Shown here piece by piece: positions 26,269 to 33,934 of a DNA stretch of 45,640 nucleotides. This DNA comes from Phycisphaerales bacterium (GTDB taxonomy: Bacteria > Planctomycetota > Phycisphaerae > Phycisphaerales > SM1A02). The notes beneath the pieces were generated by a model, which was not told the origin of the DNA, made no database searches, and saw only the letters and a program-made list of their open reading frames with translations. A program made the position numbers and the translations under genes. Where the stretch lies: contig JAQWLT010000058.1 in the NCBI GenBank assembly GCA_029247205.1, forward strand, positions 1 to 45,640, in the 5' to 3' direction. How positions within the stretch are numbered: position 1 is the stretch's first letter; each line of letters begins with the position of its first letter.

Positions 26269-27944
26269 GTGAGGCACCACTTGTTCGAACCAGATTTGCG
26301 CCAAGCCCGAGTGGCCACTTGCACGTTGGCGGGGCACGTTCGGCGCTTTTCTGCTGGGCATTTGCTCGAAGAGCAGGAGGCCGCTTTCTGCTGCGCATTG
26401 AGGACACCGATCAAAAGCGTTCAAGCGAGACAGCAAGTGTGGGATTTTTGGAAGACTTGGCGTGGCTTGGAATCGACTGGGATGAAGGGCCTGAGTGGCA
26501 TGATCACGGGGGCGGCGATACTGGTCCGTATTACCAATCGCAGCGACTGGATCTCTACGAAACCTATATGGATCAATTAGTAGAGTCTGGCCTGGCCTAT
26601 CGAGCCTTCGAGACCCCCGAGGAATTGACCGCTGCCCGAGCAGCGGCTCGTGCCGAAAAACGGCCCTACCGATACGACCGGGGCGCACTTGACTTAGATG
26701 CCAGTACGGTGAAGAACTGGATGGCGGAGGGTCGGCCTCATGTCATCCGCTTTCGAGTGCCCGATGATGCGGCTACGACGATCCAAGATGCGGTGCTTGG
26801 AGAGGTTCGTGTCGAAGCGAGCGAACTTGAAGACTTTGTCATTCGCAAAGCCGATGGATTTCCCACCTATCACTTCGCGGTAGTTATTGATGATCACTTG
26901 ATGGGCGTCACGCATGTCATTCGAGGTCAAGAGCATCTTGCCAACAGCCCCAAGCATGCACTATTGCAAGACGCTCTGGGCTTTGATCGGCCGGTGTGGG
27001 CCCATGTGTCGCTGATCTTCAATCCAGACGGATCAAAGATGTCCAAGAGAGACAAGGACAAAGCCTTGCGAACTGAAGTTCGTTCGCTTGGTCTTGAGAC
27101 GCCACCAGAGGGAAGTGAAATTGACCCGCAAGCATGGGCTGAATGGCTAGGCGATAAGCGTGCGCAACTTGAAACAGGAAAGGCTGTAAAGCTTGCTGAG
27201 GTGCTTGGTGTTGAGTTGCCGGCCATCAATGTCGATGACTTTCGGCATGGAGGTTACTTGCCAGAAGTACTGCTCAACTATCTGGCGTTGCTCGGTTGGT
27301 CACCAGGTGGCGATCAAGAACAGTTTGATAGAGCCTTCATATGCGAACACTTTGGTCTTGACCGAATCGTCAAGAGTCCCGCGAAATTTGATCGGTCTAA
27401 GTTGTTGGCATTTAATCTAGACGCCATCCAGGCGATGGACGATGACCAGTTTGTGCTGCGGTTGGAGGCTTTTTGCCAAGACTTTGAGCCGCTCTTTCTC
27501 GAAGCCATGACGGCGCACCAATTCAAAGTGTTTGCGCTTGCAAATAAGGCTCGCAGCAAGACCTTCCGTGATCCCATCGACTCGGGTCGGTTCTTCATCG
27601 AGGCAGACGACATCATCGAGTGGCCTGCAACCAAGGCAGTGCGAAAGGCTCTTTGCAAGGGGGAAGTCTGCGGGTTTGATCGTCTTGCGGCCGTCCGCGA
27701 CTTACTGGCCACCTGTGATCCATGGACGCCCTCGCAAATCGAATTGATATTGACAGCCTGGGCCGAAGAAAATTGCGATGGCAATCTCGGGCAGGTGGCG
27801 CAGCCCATTCGCGTTGCAGTGAGTGGGGGCCCAGTGAGCCCGCCGATCTTTGACACGCTTGAGATACTGGGGCAGGACGCAACACTGGCACGAATCGATC
27901 GCTGCCTTGCGAGCCGTGAACAACTACAGGGGACAGGGGCATGA
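26265..27944 (+). CDS. gltX: Glutamyl-tRNA synthetase with an insertion after KMSKS
   Basis: 559 aa, class I aminoacyl-tRNA synthetase that charges tRNA-Glu (and, in organisms lacking GlnRS, tRNA-Gln). The opening VRTRFAPSPSGHLHVGGARS contains the HIGH-type motif, RIEDTDQKRS is the GluRS-specific element, and SKMSKRDKD is the KMSKS loop. Instead of running straight into GYLPEALLNYL as GluRS normally does, about 60 extra residues follow KMSKRDK before HGGYLPEVLLNYLALLGWSP. Bacterial GluRS is usually 460-500 aa, so the excess equals the insertion. ATG 26265 is chosen over an upstream start inside pssA. Its stop overlaps the next start (ATGA). Confidence 0.93.
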   Translation: MSEAPLVRTRFAPSPSGHLHVGGARSALFCWAFARRAGGRFLLRIEDTDQKRSSETASVGFLEDLAWLGIDWDEGPEWHDHGGGDTGPYYQSQRLDLYETYMDQLVESGLAYRAFETPEELTAARAAARAEKRPYRYDRGALDLDASTVKNWMAEGRPHVIRFRVPDDAATTIQDAVLGEVRVEASELEDFVIRKADGFPTYHFAVVIDDHLMGVTHVIRGQEHLANSPKHALLQDALGFDRPVWAHVSLIFNPDGSKMSKRDKDKALRTEVRSLGLETPPEGSEIDPQAWAEWLGDKRAQLETGKAVKLAEVLGVELPAINVDDFRHGGYLPEVLLNYLALLGWSPGGDQEQFDRAFICEHFGLDRIVKSPAKFDRSKLLAFNLDAIQAMDDDQFVLRLEAFCQDFEPLFLEAMTAHQFKVFALANKARSKTFRDPIDSGRFFIEADDIIEWPATKAVRKALCKGEVCGFDRLAAVRDLLATCDPWTPSQIELILTAWAEENCDGNLGQVAQPIRVAVSGGPVSPPIFDTLEILGQDATLARIDRCLASREQLQGTGA

Positions 27945-28873
27945 CCATGCCGGCGACATTGAGTGTGATGCTTGATGGACTGATCGATTTTGCGGGTCTT
28001 TTTCCGCCTGCCGAGTTAGGGATGGCAGACATGGTGAGCACCTATCGAGAGGCCATGCTCGATGAACGTGGGTGGATGGTCGGTCGGATCATTGTTCCTG
28101 TGTCACGACTAGATGAGTTCGAGCAAGCGGCCGGAGGTCTTCTTCCAGATGAAGAAGAGGCCGACCCTTGGTGCGTGAGTGCCCTGGCAAGACCATGCGG
28201 AGATGCCGGCTTTGGTACTGATCTGGACGCAATCGCAGCCTTCAACACTCGCCATGCCGAGGCGGCTTGCGGGCGTGCAGTGATCGATGTGATCGAATGT
28301 CGCGGTGATACCGCGGCATCGATTGATGCGGCAATGGACTTGATTCCAGATGACATCTTTCCGTTTATCGAGATTTCGCACCAGAGCGACCCACGTGGGT
28401 TGCTTGCTGTACTTGCTGGATCTGAGGCGGCGGCGAAGATTCGAACGGGCGGTGTGCGGCCTGAGTTGTATCCGTCAGTTGAAGAGCTCGCGGCATTCAT
28501 TGCGGCGACTGCATCTGCGGGTGTGCCATTCAAGGCGACTGCTGGATTGCATCATCCACTTCCCAATACCAATGACGTGGTGCCTGCGAGGCAGCACGGA
28601 TTTCTGAATGTATTCTTGGCCGCGATCATGGCTCGATCGCACGAACTGGATGCTGAGGCGGTCCGCCCGCTGCTTGAAGTGTGCGATCCAGACGCATTTG
28701 TATTCGGTGATGATATTGCTCGGCTTGGTGAGTATGAAATTGATCGCGATGAGATCGAGGAGGCAAGGCTGAGCTTTGCCATTTCCTTTGGCGCTTGCAG
28801 TGTGAGTGACCCATGGGATGATCTTGCTTCGCTTGGTTTGATGGAATCTGAATCGACGGAGACTGCAACATGA
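27941..28873 (+). CDS. Unrecognised 310-aa protein coupled to fumarylacetoacetase
   Basis: 310 aa, soluble, acidic, no signal peptide or TM. No named family recognised. Conserved-looking blocks are GLIDFAGLFPPAELGM near the N terminus, AAKIRTGGVRPELYPSVEEL, and GVPFKATAGLHHPLPNTND, which looks like a beta-strand/loop with an active-site Lys and a His pair. Alternating strands and helices with 'VPFKATAG' at the end of a strand suggest a TIM-barrel-like enzyme (inference). The start overlaps the gltX stop and the stop overlaps the fahA start, both ATGA, so it is translated with fahA. It is a candidate for the maleylacetoacetate-to-fumarylacetoacetate isomerase step or a protective/accessory role. 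Confidence 0.72.
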   Translation: MTMPATLSVMLDGLIDFAGLFPPAELGMADMVSTYREAMLDERGWMVGRIIVPVSRLDEFEQAAGGLLPDEEEADPWCVSALARPCGDAGFGTDLDAIAAFNTRHAEAACGRAVIDVIECRGDTAASIDAAMDLIPDDIFPFIEISHQSDPRGLLAVLAGSEAAAKIRTGGVRPELYPSVEELAAFIAATASAGVPFKATAGLHHPLPNTNDVVPARQHGFLNVFLAAIMARSHELDAEAVRPLLEVCDPDAFVFGDDIARLGEYEIDRDEIEEARLSFAISFGACSVSDPWDDLASLGLMESESTETAT

Positions 28874-30162
28874 GCATCGACGCAACCCATGACCCAGGCC
28901 TCCGTAGCTGGGTTGATTCTGCCAATACGGGCGAGACTGACTTTCCAATTCAGAACCTGCCATTTGGCATCTTTGTAGATGCTTCAGGCCGCGGTCGTAT
29001 TGGTGTGGCGATTGGTGAGTATGTACTTGATGTCGCAGCTGCCATCGAAACTGAGGCATTGCTGCTTCAGGGCGATCTTGCATGCGCCTTGTCAGCTGAA
29101 TCACTGAATAGTTTTATGTCGCTCGGCGCAGCGTCTTGGCGAGACGCAAGAACAGCAATTTCGGACTTGCTTCGCGAGGAAGCGCCGCGGCAGGATCGCT
29201 TGCTTCGGCGGATGGCTGAAACGACAATGTTGCTGCCGGCGAGCATTGGTGACTACACAGACTTTTATGCATCGCGTCATCACGCTACCAATGTTGGCCG
29301 AATGTTCCGACCCGATGGTGATCCTCTGCTGCCGAACTGGTTGCACCTTCCGGTGGGATATCACGGCCGAGCAAGCAGCATTGTTGTGTCAGGCACAGAC
29401 ATCAAGCGACCGCACGGCCAATTGAAACCAGACGATGGACCACCGGTGTACGCTCCATGTCGTCTGCTTGACTATGAACTTGAGTTTGGCGCCTTTATTG
29501 GAAGTGCAAACGCCATGGGCTCGCCTGTTGGTATTGGCCAGGCCATGGACCACATCTTTGGGCTGGTCATTCTCAATGATTGGTCGGCCCGCGACATCCA
29601 GAAGTGGGAGTATCAGCCACTGGGCCCGTTCAATGCAAAGAACTTTGCGAGCACGATTTCTCCTTGGGTTGTGACAATGCAAGCACTTGCGCCTTATAGA
29701 AGCAATGGGCCTGCGAGACAGGCTGACGATCCAGCACTACTTGACTACTTGACTCCCGCAACTGGAAGCAGTGATGCCATTGATGTCATTGCCGAGGTGC
29801 ATCTGTCGTCGGCAGTGATGCGAGAAGCTGGAACGGCCGCCATGCGACTCAGCCGCGGCACCCTTGCTGACCTTTCGTGGTCCTTCTCGCAAATGCTGGC
29901 GCATCACACCAGTACTGGCTGTCCGATGAATGCAGGTGACTTGATTGGCAGCGGCACCGTGAGTGGGCCTGAGAAGACTGCTCGTGGCTGCATGCTCGAA
30001 TTGAGTTGGCGGGGGACCGAGCCGATTGATCTTCCAGATGGCACGCAGCGACGCTTCTTGCAAGATGGCGACGAACTGACAATTTCGGCATTCTGCGAAC
30101 GTGACGGCGCCACTCGAATCGGATTCGGCGGATGCAGTGGTGTGATTCTGCCTGCGGGGTGA
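28870..30162 (+). CDS. fahA: Fumarylacetoacetase
   Basis: 430-aa hydrolase giving fumarate and acetoacetate, the last step of tyrosine catabolism. The N-terminal SH3-like domain (LPFGIFVDASGRGRIGVAIG) is followed by the catalytic FAH fold with DYTDFYASRHHATNVG, PVGYHGRASSIV, the metal ligands in LDYELEFGAFIG, and NDWSARDIQKWEYQPLGPFN. The C-terminal GSGTVSGPEKTARGCMLEL is also typical. A GGAG ribosome binding site lies 8 nt before ATG 28870. It faces hmgA tail-to-tail with a 7-bp gap, so the two pathway genes are on opposite strands. Confidence 0.96.
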   Translation: MSIDATHDPGLRSWVDSANTGETDFPIQNLPFGIFVDASGRGRIGVAIGEYVLDVAAAIETEALLLQGDLACALSAESLNSFMSLGAASWRDARTAISDLLREEAPRQDRLLRRMAETTMLLPASIGDYTDFYASRHHATNVGRMFRPDGDPLLPNWLHLPVGYHGRASSIVVSGTDIKRPHGQLKPDDGPPVYAPCRLLDYELEFGAFIGSANAMGSPVGIGQAMDHIFGLVILNDWSARDIQKWEYQPLGPFNAKNFASTISPWVVTMQALAPYRSNGPARQADDPALLDYLTPATGSSDAIDVIAEVHLSSAVMREAGTAAMRLSRGTLADLSWSFSQMLAHHTSTGCPMNAGDLIGSGTVSGPEKTARGCMLELSWRGTEPIDLPDGTQRRFLQDGDELTISAFCERDGATRIGFGGCSGVILPAG

Positions 30163-30169
30163 GTCAGGG

Positions 30170-31405
30170 CTACCAGGTGTTCTGCGTGGTGCCGTCGTTT
30201 GATGGCGGAGCAGTCGACTCCGCTTTCCAGTTCGCCCAAGATGCAGGGTACTCGGAGTCATCCATTTCAATCGCAGCCTTGGTTGGATGCAGTGGACGGA
30301 AGGTGTCACACATGACAGCGAGTTCATCGGTCCATGTAGCGCCAATGCTTTTCTCGACCGTCCCTGGGTGTGGCCCATGCGGAATACCTTGCGGATGTAG
30401 GCTGAAGGAGCCCTGCTCAATGCCGCGTCTGGCCTTGTAGTTGCCTTCAACGTAATACAGCACTTCGTCGCTGTCGAGATTGCTGTGGTTGTATGGCACG
30501 ACGATCGCCTTGGGGTGAAAGTCCAGGACACGGGGGCAGAACGAGCAGATGACGAAGTTGTGCCCTTCGAATGTTTGATGCGTCGGGGGTGGCATGTGGT
30601 GCTTTCCGACGATCGGAGAGAAGTCATCGATATTGAAGCAGTACGGGTAGTAGCAGCCATCCCAGCCGACGACATCAAGCGGGTGATAATCGTAGATGTA
30701 GGCGTGGATTGAGTCGCGAGCCTTGATGCGAACCTCAAACTCGCCGGCCTCATCCCAGGTCAGCGGATCCGCAGGAAGGCGAAGGTCTCGCTCGCAATAG
30801 GGCGCGTGCTCAAGGAATTGGCTGGTCTTCTTTGAGATGTAGCGTGGGGGTGGCAGGATATGACTGGTATTCATCGTCTCGAAGCAGAGGAAGCGAGCTG
30901 GTGGTTCGCCTGACGGTTGCTCGTTGAAGATCATCTGGTAGGTGACGCCCTTGGGAATGACGATGTAGTCCTTCGGTCCGAACTCGAGCGTTCCCATTGA
31001 GGTGCGCAATGTGCCAGAGCCGAAGTGCACGAAGAGGCACTCATCGCCGCTGCCGTTCTTGTAGTGGTAGTTCATTGCTTCTGCAGGCACGCAGATGCTC
31101 ATCTCGACATCGGCATTGCCGAGCAGTACGGTGCGGCCAGTGATGGGATCGCCCGCCGGGGGGCGGCCCCACGACTTGAGGTGGCGCATTCGCATGACGT
31201 CCGTCTCGATGAAGTCCACCTTGGTCCCGTAGAGCTTTTTCCAGCCAGCGACCTGTGTTGGCGGGTGGATGTGATAGAGCGTCGAGGTTGGCCCGACAAA
31301 GCCCTCAGTGCCAAACACTTCTTCGGAATACAGGCCGCCATCAGGTCGGCGAAACTGAATGTGTCGCTTCGATGGGATTTGGCCAAGGGTGGTGTAGTAG
31401 GGCAT
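30170..31405 (-). CDS. hmgA: Homogentisate 1,2-dioxygenase
   Basis: 411-aa non-heme iron cupin-type dioxygenase that opens homogentisate to maleylacetoacetate. Iron-ligand motifs are NHSNLDSDEVLYYVEG (His and Glu) and QGIPHGPHPG (His). The N terminus PYYTTLGQIPSKRHIQFRRP and SEEVFGTEGFVGP belong to the shorter bacterial clade rather than the 430-440-aa Pseudomonas/human type. ATG 31405 has a strong GGAGGT five nt upstream, so longer upstream frames are rejected. A TACAAT -10-like box lies at 31425-31430, implying a very short leader. A decayed copy of its 5' part lies near hppD (37402-37533). Confidence 0.95.
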   Translation of the reverse strand: MPYYTTLGQIPSKRHIQFRRPDGGLYSEEVFGTEGFVGPTSTLYHIHPPTQVAGWKKLYGTKVDFIETDVMRMRHLKSWGRPPAGDPITGRTVLLGNADVEMSICVPAEAMNYHYKNGSGDECLFVHFGSGTLRTSMGTLEFGPKDYIVIPKGVTYQMIFNEQPSGEPPARFLCFETMNTSHILPPPRYISKKTSQFLEHAPYCERDLRLPADPLTWDEAGEFEVRIKARDSIHAYIYDYHPLDVVGWDGCYYPYCFNIDDFSPIVGKHHMPPPTHQTFEGHNFVICSFCPRVLDFHPKAIVVPYNHSNLDSDEVLYYVEGNYKARRGIEQGSFSLHPQGIPHGPHPGTVEKSIGATWTDELAVMCDTFRPLHPTKAAIEMDDSEYPASWANWKAESTAPPSNDGTTQNTW

Positions 31406-31949
31406 GGGGTACCTCCAAGGTTGAATTGTATTGTGCCCGCTTTCATCGCGTAGATGTGGCGATCGTTTAGCCATACATATTGCTGTTGTGACGATATCTC
31501 GAGCTGATTGGTGGCATTTTGAGCTGTCTTCGTGTTCTCTGGGCACGATTGATGGCATCGCTCTTTCTTTGTTTGGTGGGGTACGTCTTGCCCCTCGGTT
31601 TGGCCAGGTGATCCACGCGGTTACCAAGATGAAATGCTCGTGGATCAACAACGCGTTGATGGCATATTGGCCCAAGTGTGCTCTCATGGCCGCCAAATCC
31701 AAGGTGAGTAGGCCTGCAGGAAAGTGAAGCAGAGAGCAACTTCCGATTCGATGCTGGACTATCAAATAGTCGGGAGATTGTCGTCAGCAAAGTAGATTTT
31801 TTGTCACACAGCAGCGTTGTCTGAATATAGATGGTTCGTTCGCTCTTGTGGTCTGCCAACGTGAGTCATGTGAAACACCTCTTGTGCATGATTGAGCGTA
31901 CGCTGTGCAGGATGTCTTTTGCGGTTATGAATTCTTGGGAGACTCATGC
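31406..31949. other. 544-bp divergent intergenic region
   Basis: Between hmgA (minus) and the secreted FG-GAP-like gene (plus). No supported gene. It contains a TACAAT box close to the hmgA start (31425-31430) and a short perfect inverted repeat at 31757-31771. Otherwise nothing recognisable. The region is somewhat AT-richer than its flanks. Confidence 0.5.
31757..31771. promoter_or_regulatory. Short perfect inverted repeat, possible operator
   Basis: GACTAT-CAA-ATAGTC: 6-bp arms around a 3-nt centre, in the divergent hmgA/secreted-protein region. The size fits a dimeric regulator site, but one small palindrome could also be chance, and it is 350 bp from the hmgA start. Confidence 0.2.
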
Positions 31950-33332
31950 ATGAACGCAAACCGAATGCTTATTGGGATGTTCATTTTGTCAACAGGCACA
32001 CTTCCTGCAATTGCAGGATCCATTTGCCAAGAGGAGTCAACAATAGAGACGATCGCCGATGGAGGCATTCGTCACGGTCGGTCCGTCGCGACTGATGGCA
32101 GCATCTTGGTCGTCGGCGACTACAGCGCTGATAACTATCGTGGTGCAATTGTCATTCGCCAATGGAGTGGTGGTGCCTGGGCTGAAGAGCAGGTTGTGTA
32201 CGGAGTTGATTCTGATGATGAATTCGGCGCATCCGTTGCGGTTGCCAACAATGTCGTGCTGGCAACTGCTTCGGAATCAGTGGACGGGGATGTAGACATC
32301 ATTGAGTTGGTCTTAGGTGATTGGACTCGGACCGGAAGTATTGTTATGCCTGAAGGGTGGCAGTGCGTTCAGCGGGGTCTTGCCATGACGGATACATGGG
32401 CTGCGATTCCATTGGTACATTCCGACTCTGGTTTTGCTGCTGTCGGGATGTGGCGTCAGTCTGGCGGCATCTGGACTATTGAACAGACGATCGAGCTTGG
32501 CCAAGCGTCTGGCATCCATATTGACATGCACGAGGATCAGATGGTCATAGGTTGGTATGAGGCCGATGGCGTCACTGTCTACGAGGGCCTGGTTGAGGTG
32601 TATGAAGTCGACGAATTCGATACATGGAATTCCACCGCAGCCATTCCTGGAGGGTCGGCATATCTTTTATCCGGTCAGATTGTCTCTATTTTTGACGATC
32701 AGATCGCCTTTGCCAGCGGCGGCTGGTATGTGACGAGTAACGAATGGCCTGCAAGGGTTGATGTGTTGAATCATAGCCCTGGTGATGGCTGGGTCGAAAC
32801 GTGGTCAAACGTAGTTGGTGATTCCTACCAATTCAATGATCTTGATTTGGGAGATGGCATCATTGCTGCGGTTATCTGGGACAGCGATGAGCATGATGGA
32901 TGGCAAACGGTGATTGCCGATCCAGCCACGGGTATGGAGTTATCGTTTCATGATCCGGGTGGCGAAGGCCATGGGCCACGCTATGTGGCAAGCGTCGGGG
33001 AAGGCATGGTCCTCTACGACGTCACGCTCGAAGATGGATCTCGGGAAGTGCGCATGCGTCCAGCAGCCGACTGTGATCAGAACGGCGTCAAGGATGCGTG
33101 TGATGACTTGCTTGGTGCCGCTGACCTTGATGCCAATGGTGAACTTGACCGCTGCGAGTGCGCCGGGAACCTCAACCCTCACATCGATGTCAATGTCGAT
33201 GCTGATGACATCCTTGATGTGCTGTTCTACTGGGGTACTGAAACAGGACACGGAGACTGCGATGGCGACGGGGTGTGCGGTGTGCTCGACCTGCTGATCA
33301 TTCTGGAGAACTGGGGCGAGTGCGAGGGGTAG
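31950..33332 (+). CDS. Secreted beta-propeller-like protein with C-terminal dockerin-like repeats
   Basis: 460 aa from ATG 31950, chosen because GGGAG lies 8 nt upstream and a signal peptide follows (MLIGMFILSTGTLPAIAG). The body is made of repeating blades with 'VATDGSILVVGDYSAD', 'GASVAVANNVVLATASES' and 'LDLGDGIIAAVIWDSDEHDG', which resemble FG-GAP/integrin-type or outer-membrane PQQ propellers. The C terminus has CDQNGVKDACDD, a calcium-binding-like linker, then two EF-hand-like segments, VDADDILDVLFYWGTETGHG and DCDGDGVCGVLDLLIILENW. Such tails are typical of planctomycete secreted proteins and are probably for sorting or attachment. Eight bp after the stop lies one copy of the 138-bp repeat. 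Confidence 0.8.
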   Translation: MNANRMLIGMFILSTGTLPAIAGSICQEESTIETIADGGIRHGRSVATDGSILVVGDYSADNYRGAIVIRQWSGGAWAEEQVVYGVDSDDEFGASVAVANNVVLATASESVDGDVDIIELVLGDWTRTGSIVMPEGWQCVQRGLAMTDTWAAIPLVHSDSGFAAVGMWRQSGGIWTIEQTIELGQASGIHIDMHEDQMVIGWYEADGVTVYEGLVEVYEVDEFDTWNSTAAIPGGSAYLLSGQIVSIFDDQIAFASGGWYVTSNEWPARVDVLNHSPGDGWVETWSNVVGDSYQFNDLDLGDGIIAAVIWDSDEHDGWQTVIADPATGMELSFHDPGGEGHGPRYVASVGEGMVLYDVTLEDGSREVRMRPAADCDQNGVKDACDDLLGAADLDANGELDRCECAGNLNPHIDVNVDADDILDVLFYWGTETGHGDCDGDGVCGVLDLLIILENWGECEG

Positions 33333-33339
33333 TTAAAAT

Positions 33340-33477
33340 GCGGTCGATCAGGCGTTCCGCTCATCACTCGCCGAGCTACGCAATCTATACGGTGACGGCC
33401 ACGCCACCGAGGCGATCGTAAACGCGATTGAGTCGGTTGATCTCGTGGATCGGTTCTTGATCAAGCAGATGGTTGCG
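33340..33477 (+). repeat. 138-bp direct repeat, copy 1
   Basis: Matches 37533-37670 over 138 bp without gaps (about 125 identical by hand count, 91%). Flanking sequence differs completely. Read in plus frame 1 of the element it encodes AVDQAFRSSLAELRNLYGDG...LVDRFLIKQMVAF. Differences from the other copy are mainly synonymous or conservative (I/V, D/E, M/L), suggesting that the sequence was once protein-coding. No start codon in frame precedes this copy, and the frame ends about 30 bp beyond the repeat, so it is a fragment rather than a gene. Confidence 0.85.
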
Positions 33478-33528
33478 TTCAACGCTGAATGGTCGCCGTG
33501 TCATTGAATCAGAAGATTCGCTTGGGGC

Positions 33529-33918
33529 TCAGCCGCATCCACCGAAGGCAGCTAGAAGAATAAGTAAGTCATTGATATCGCCGAAGCCGTCGCCGTTGAT
33601 ATCGGCCTCCGCCGTTCCATAGTCGCTCAGGAATGCGAGTAGATCTGTAATGTCGATGGTGCCGGAGCCATCCAGGTCACCGAGGCAGATATCTTCTGGC
33701 GCATGGACACCACCGCTCATGAGCGTCCAGTCACCATTGCTGGCGGTGCCGACCATTGGCTGTCCGGCACGGGCGACCATGGTGTATTGCCCCCCGGTCA
33801 TTTCTGTACTTGCGTACTGCGTGCCATGTTCTAGCCAGCCGCCAAGCCCAAGGGCCCATGCGGTTCCCGCGATCAACGCAATCAAAGCGAGTGCCAAGAT
33901 GTGTCGTGGTGGAGTCAT
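33529..33918 (-). CDS. Small secreted dockerin-like protein
   Basis: 129 aa. Signal peptide (ILALALIALIAGTAWALG), then a short beta-rich segment (GGQYTMVARAGQPMVG, DWTLMSGGVHAP) of a type often preceding planctomycete dockerins. It ends in two EF-hand-like repeats, GDLDGSGTIDITDLLAFLSD and ADINGDGFGDINDLLILLAA, finishing GCG. Dockerins normally bind cohesins on scaffoldins; no cohesin is seen here, so calcium-dependent attachment or sorting is inferred. It is 16 bp from the collagen-like gene on the same strand and may be its operon partner. Confidence 0.78.
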   Translation of the reverse strand: MTPPRHILALALIALIAGTAWALGLGGWLEHGTQYASTEMTGGQYTMVARAGQPMVGTASNGDWTLMSGGVHAPEDICLGDLDGSGTIDITDLLAFLSDYGTAEADINGDGFGDINDLLILLAAFGGCG

Positions 33919-33934
33919 TGTGGGTCTCCGTCAA

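Noticed and set aside
31467-31859. 130-codon minus-strand frame in the hmgA upstream region
   Set aside because: Low-quality composition, no ribosome binding site and no recognisable domain.
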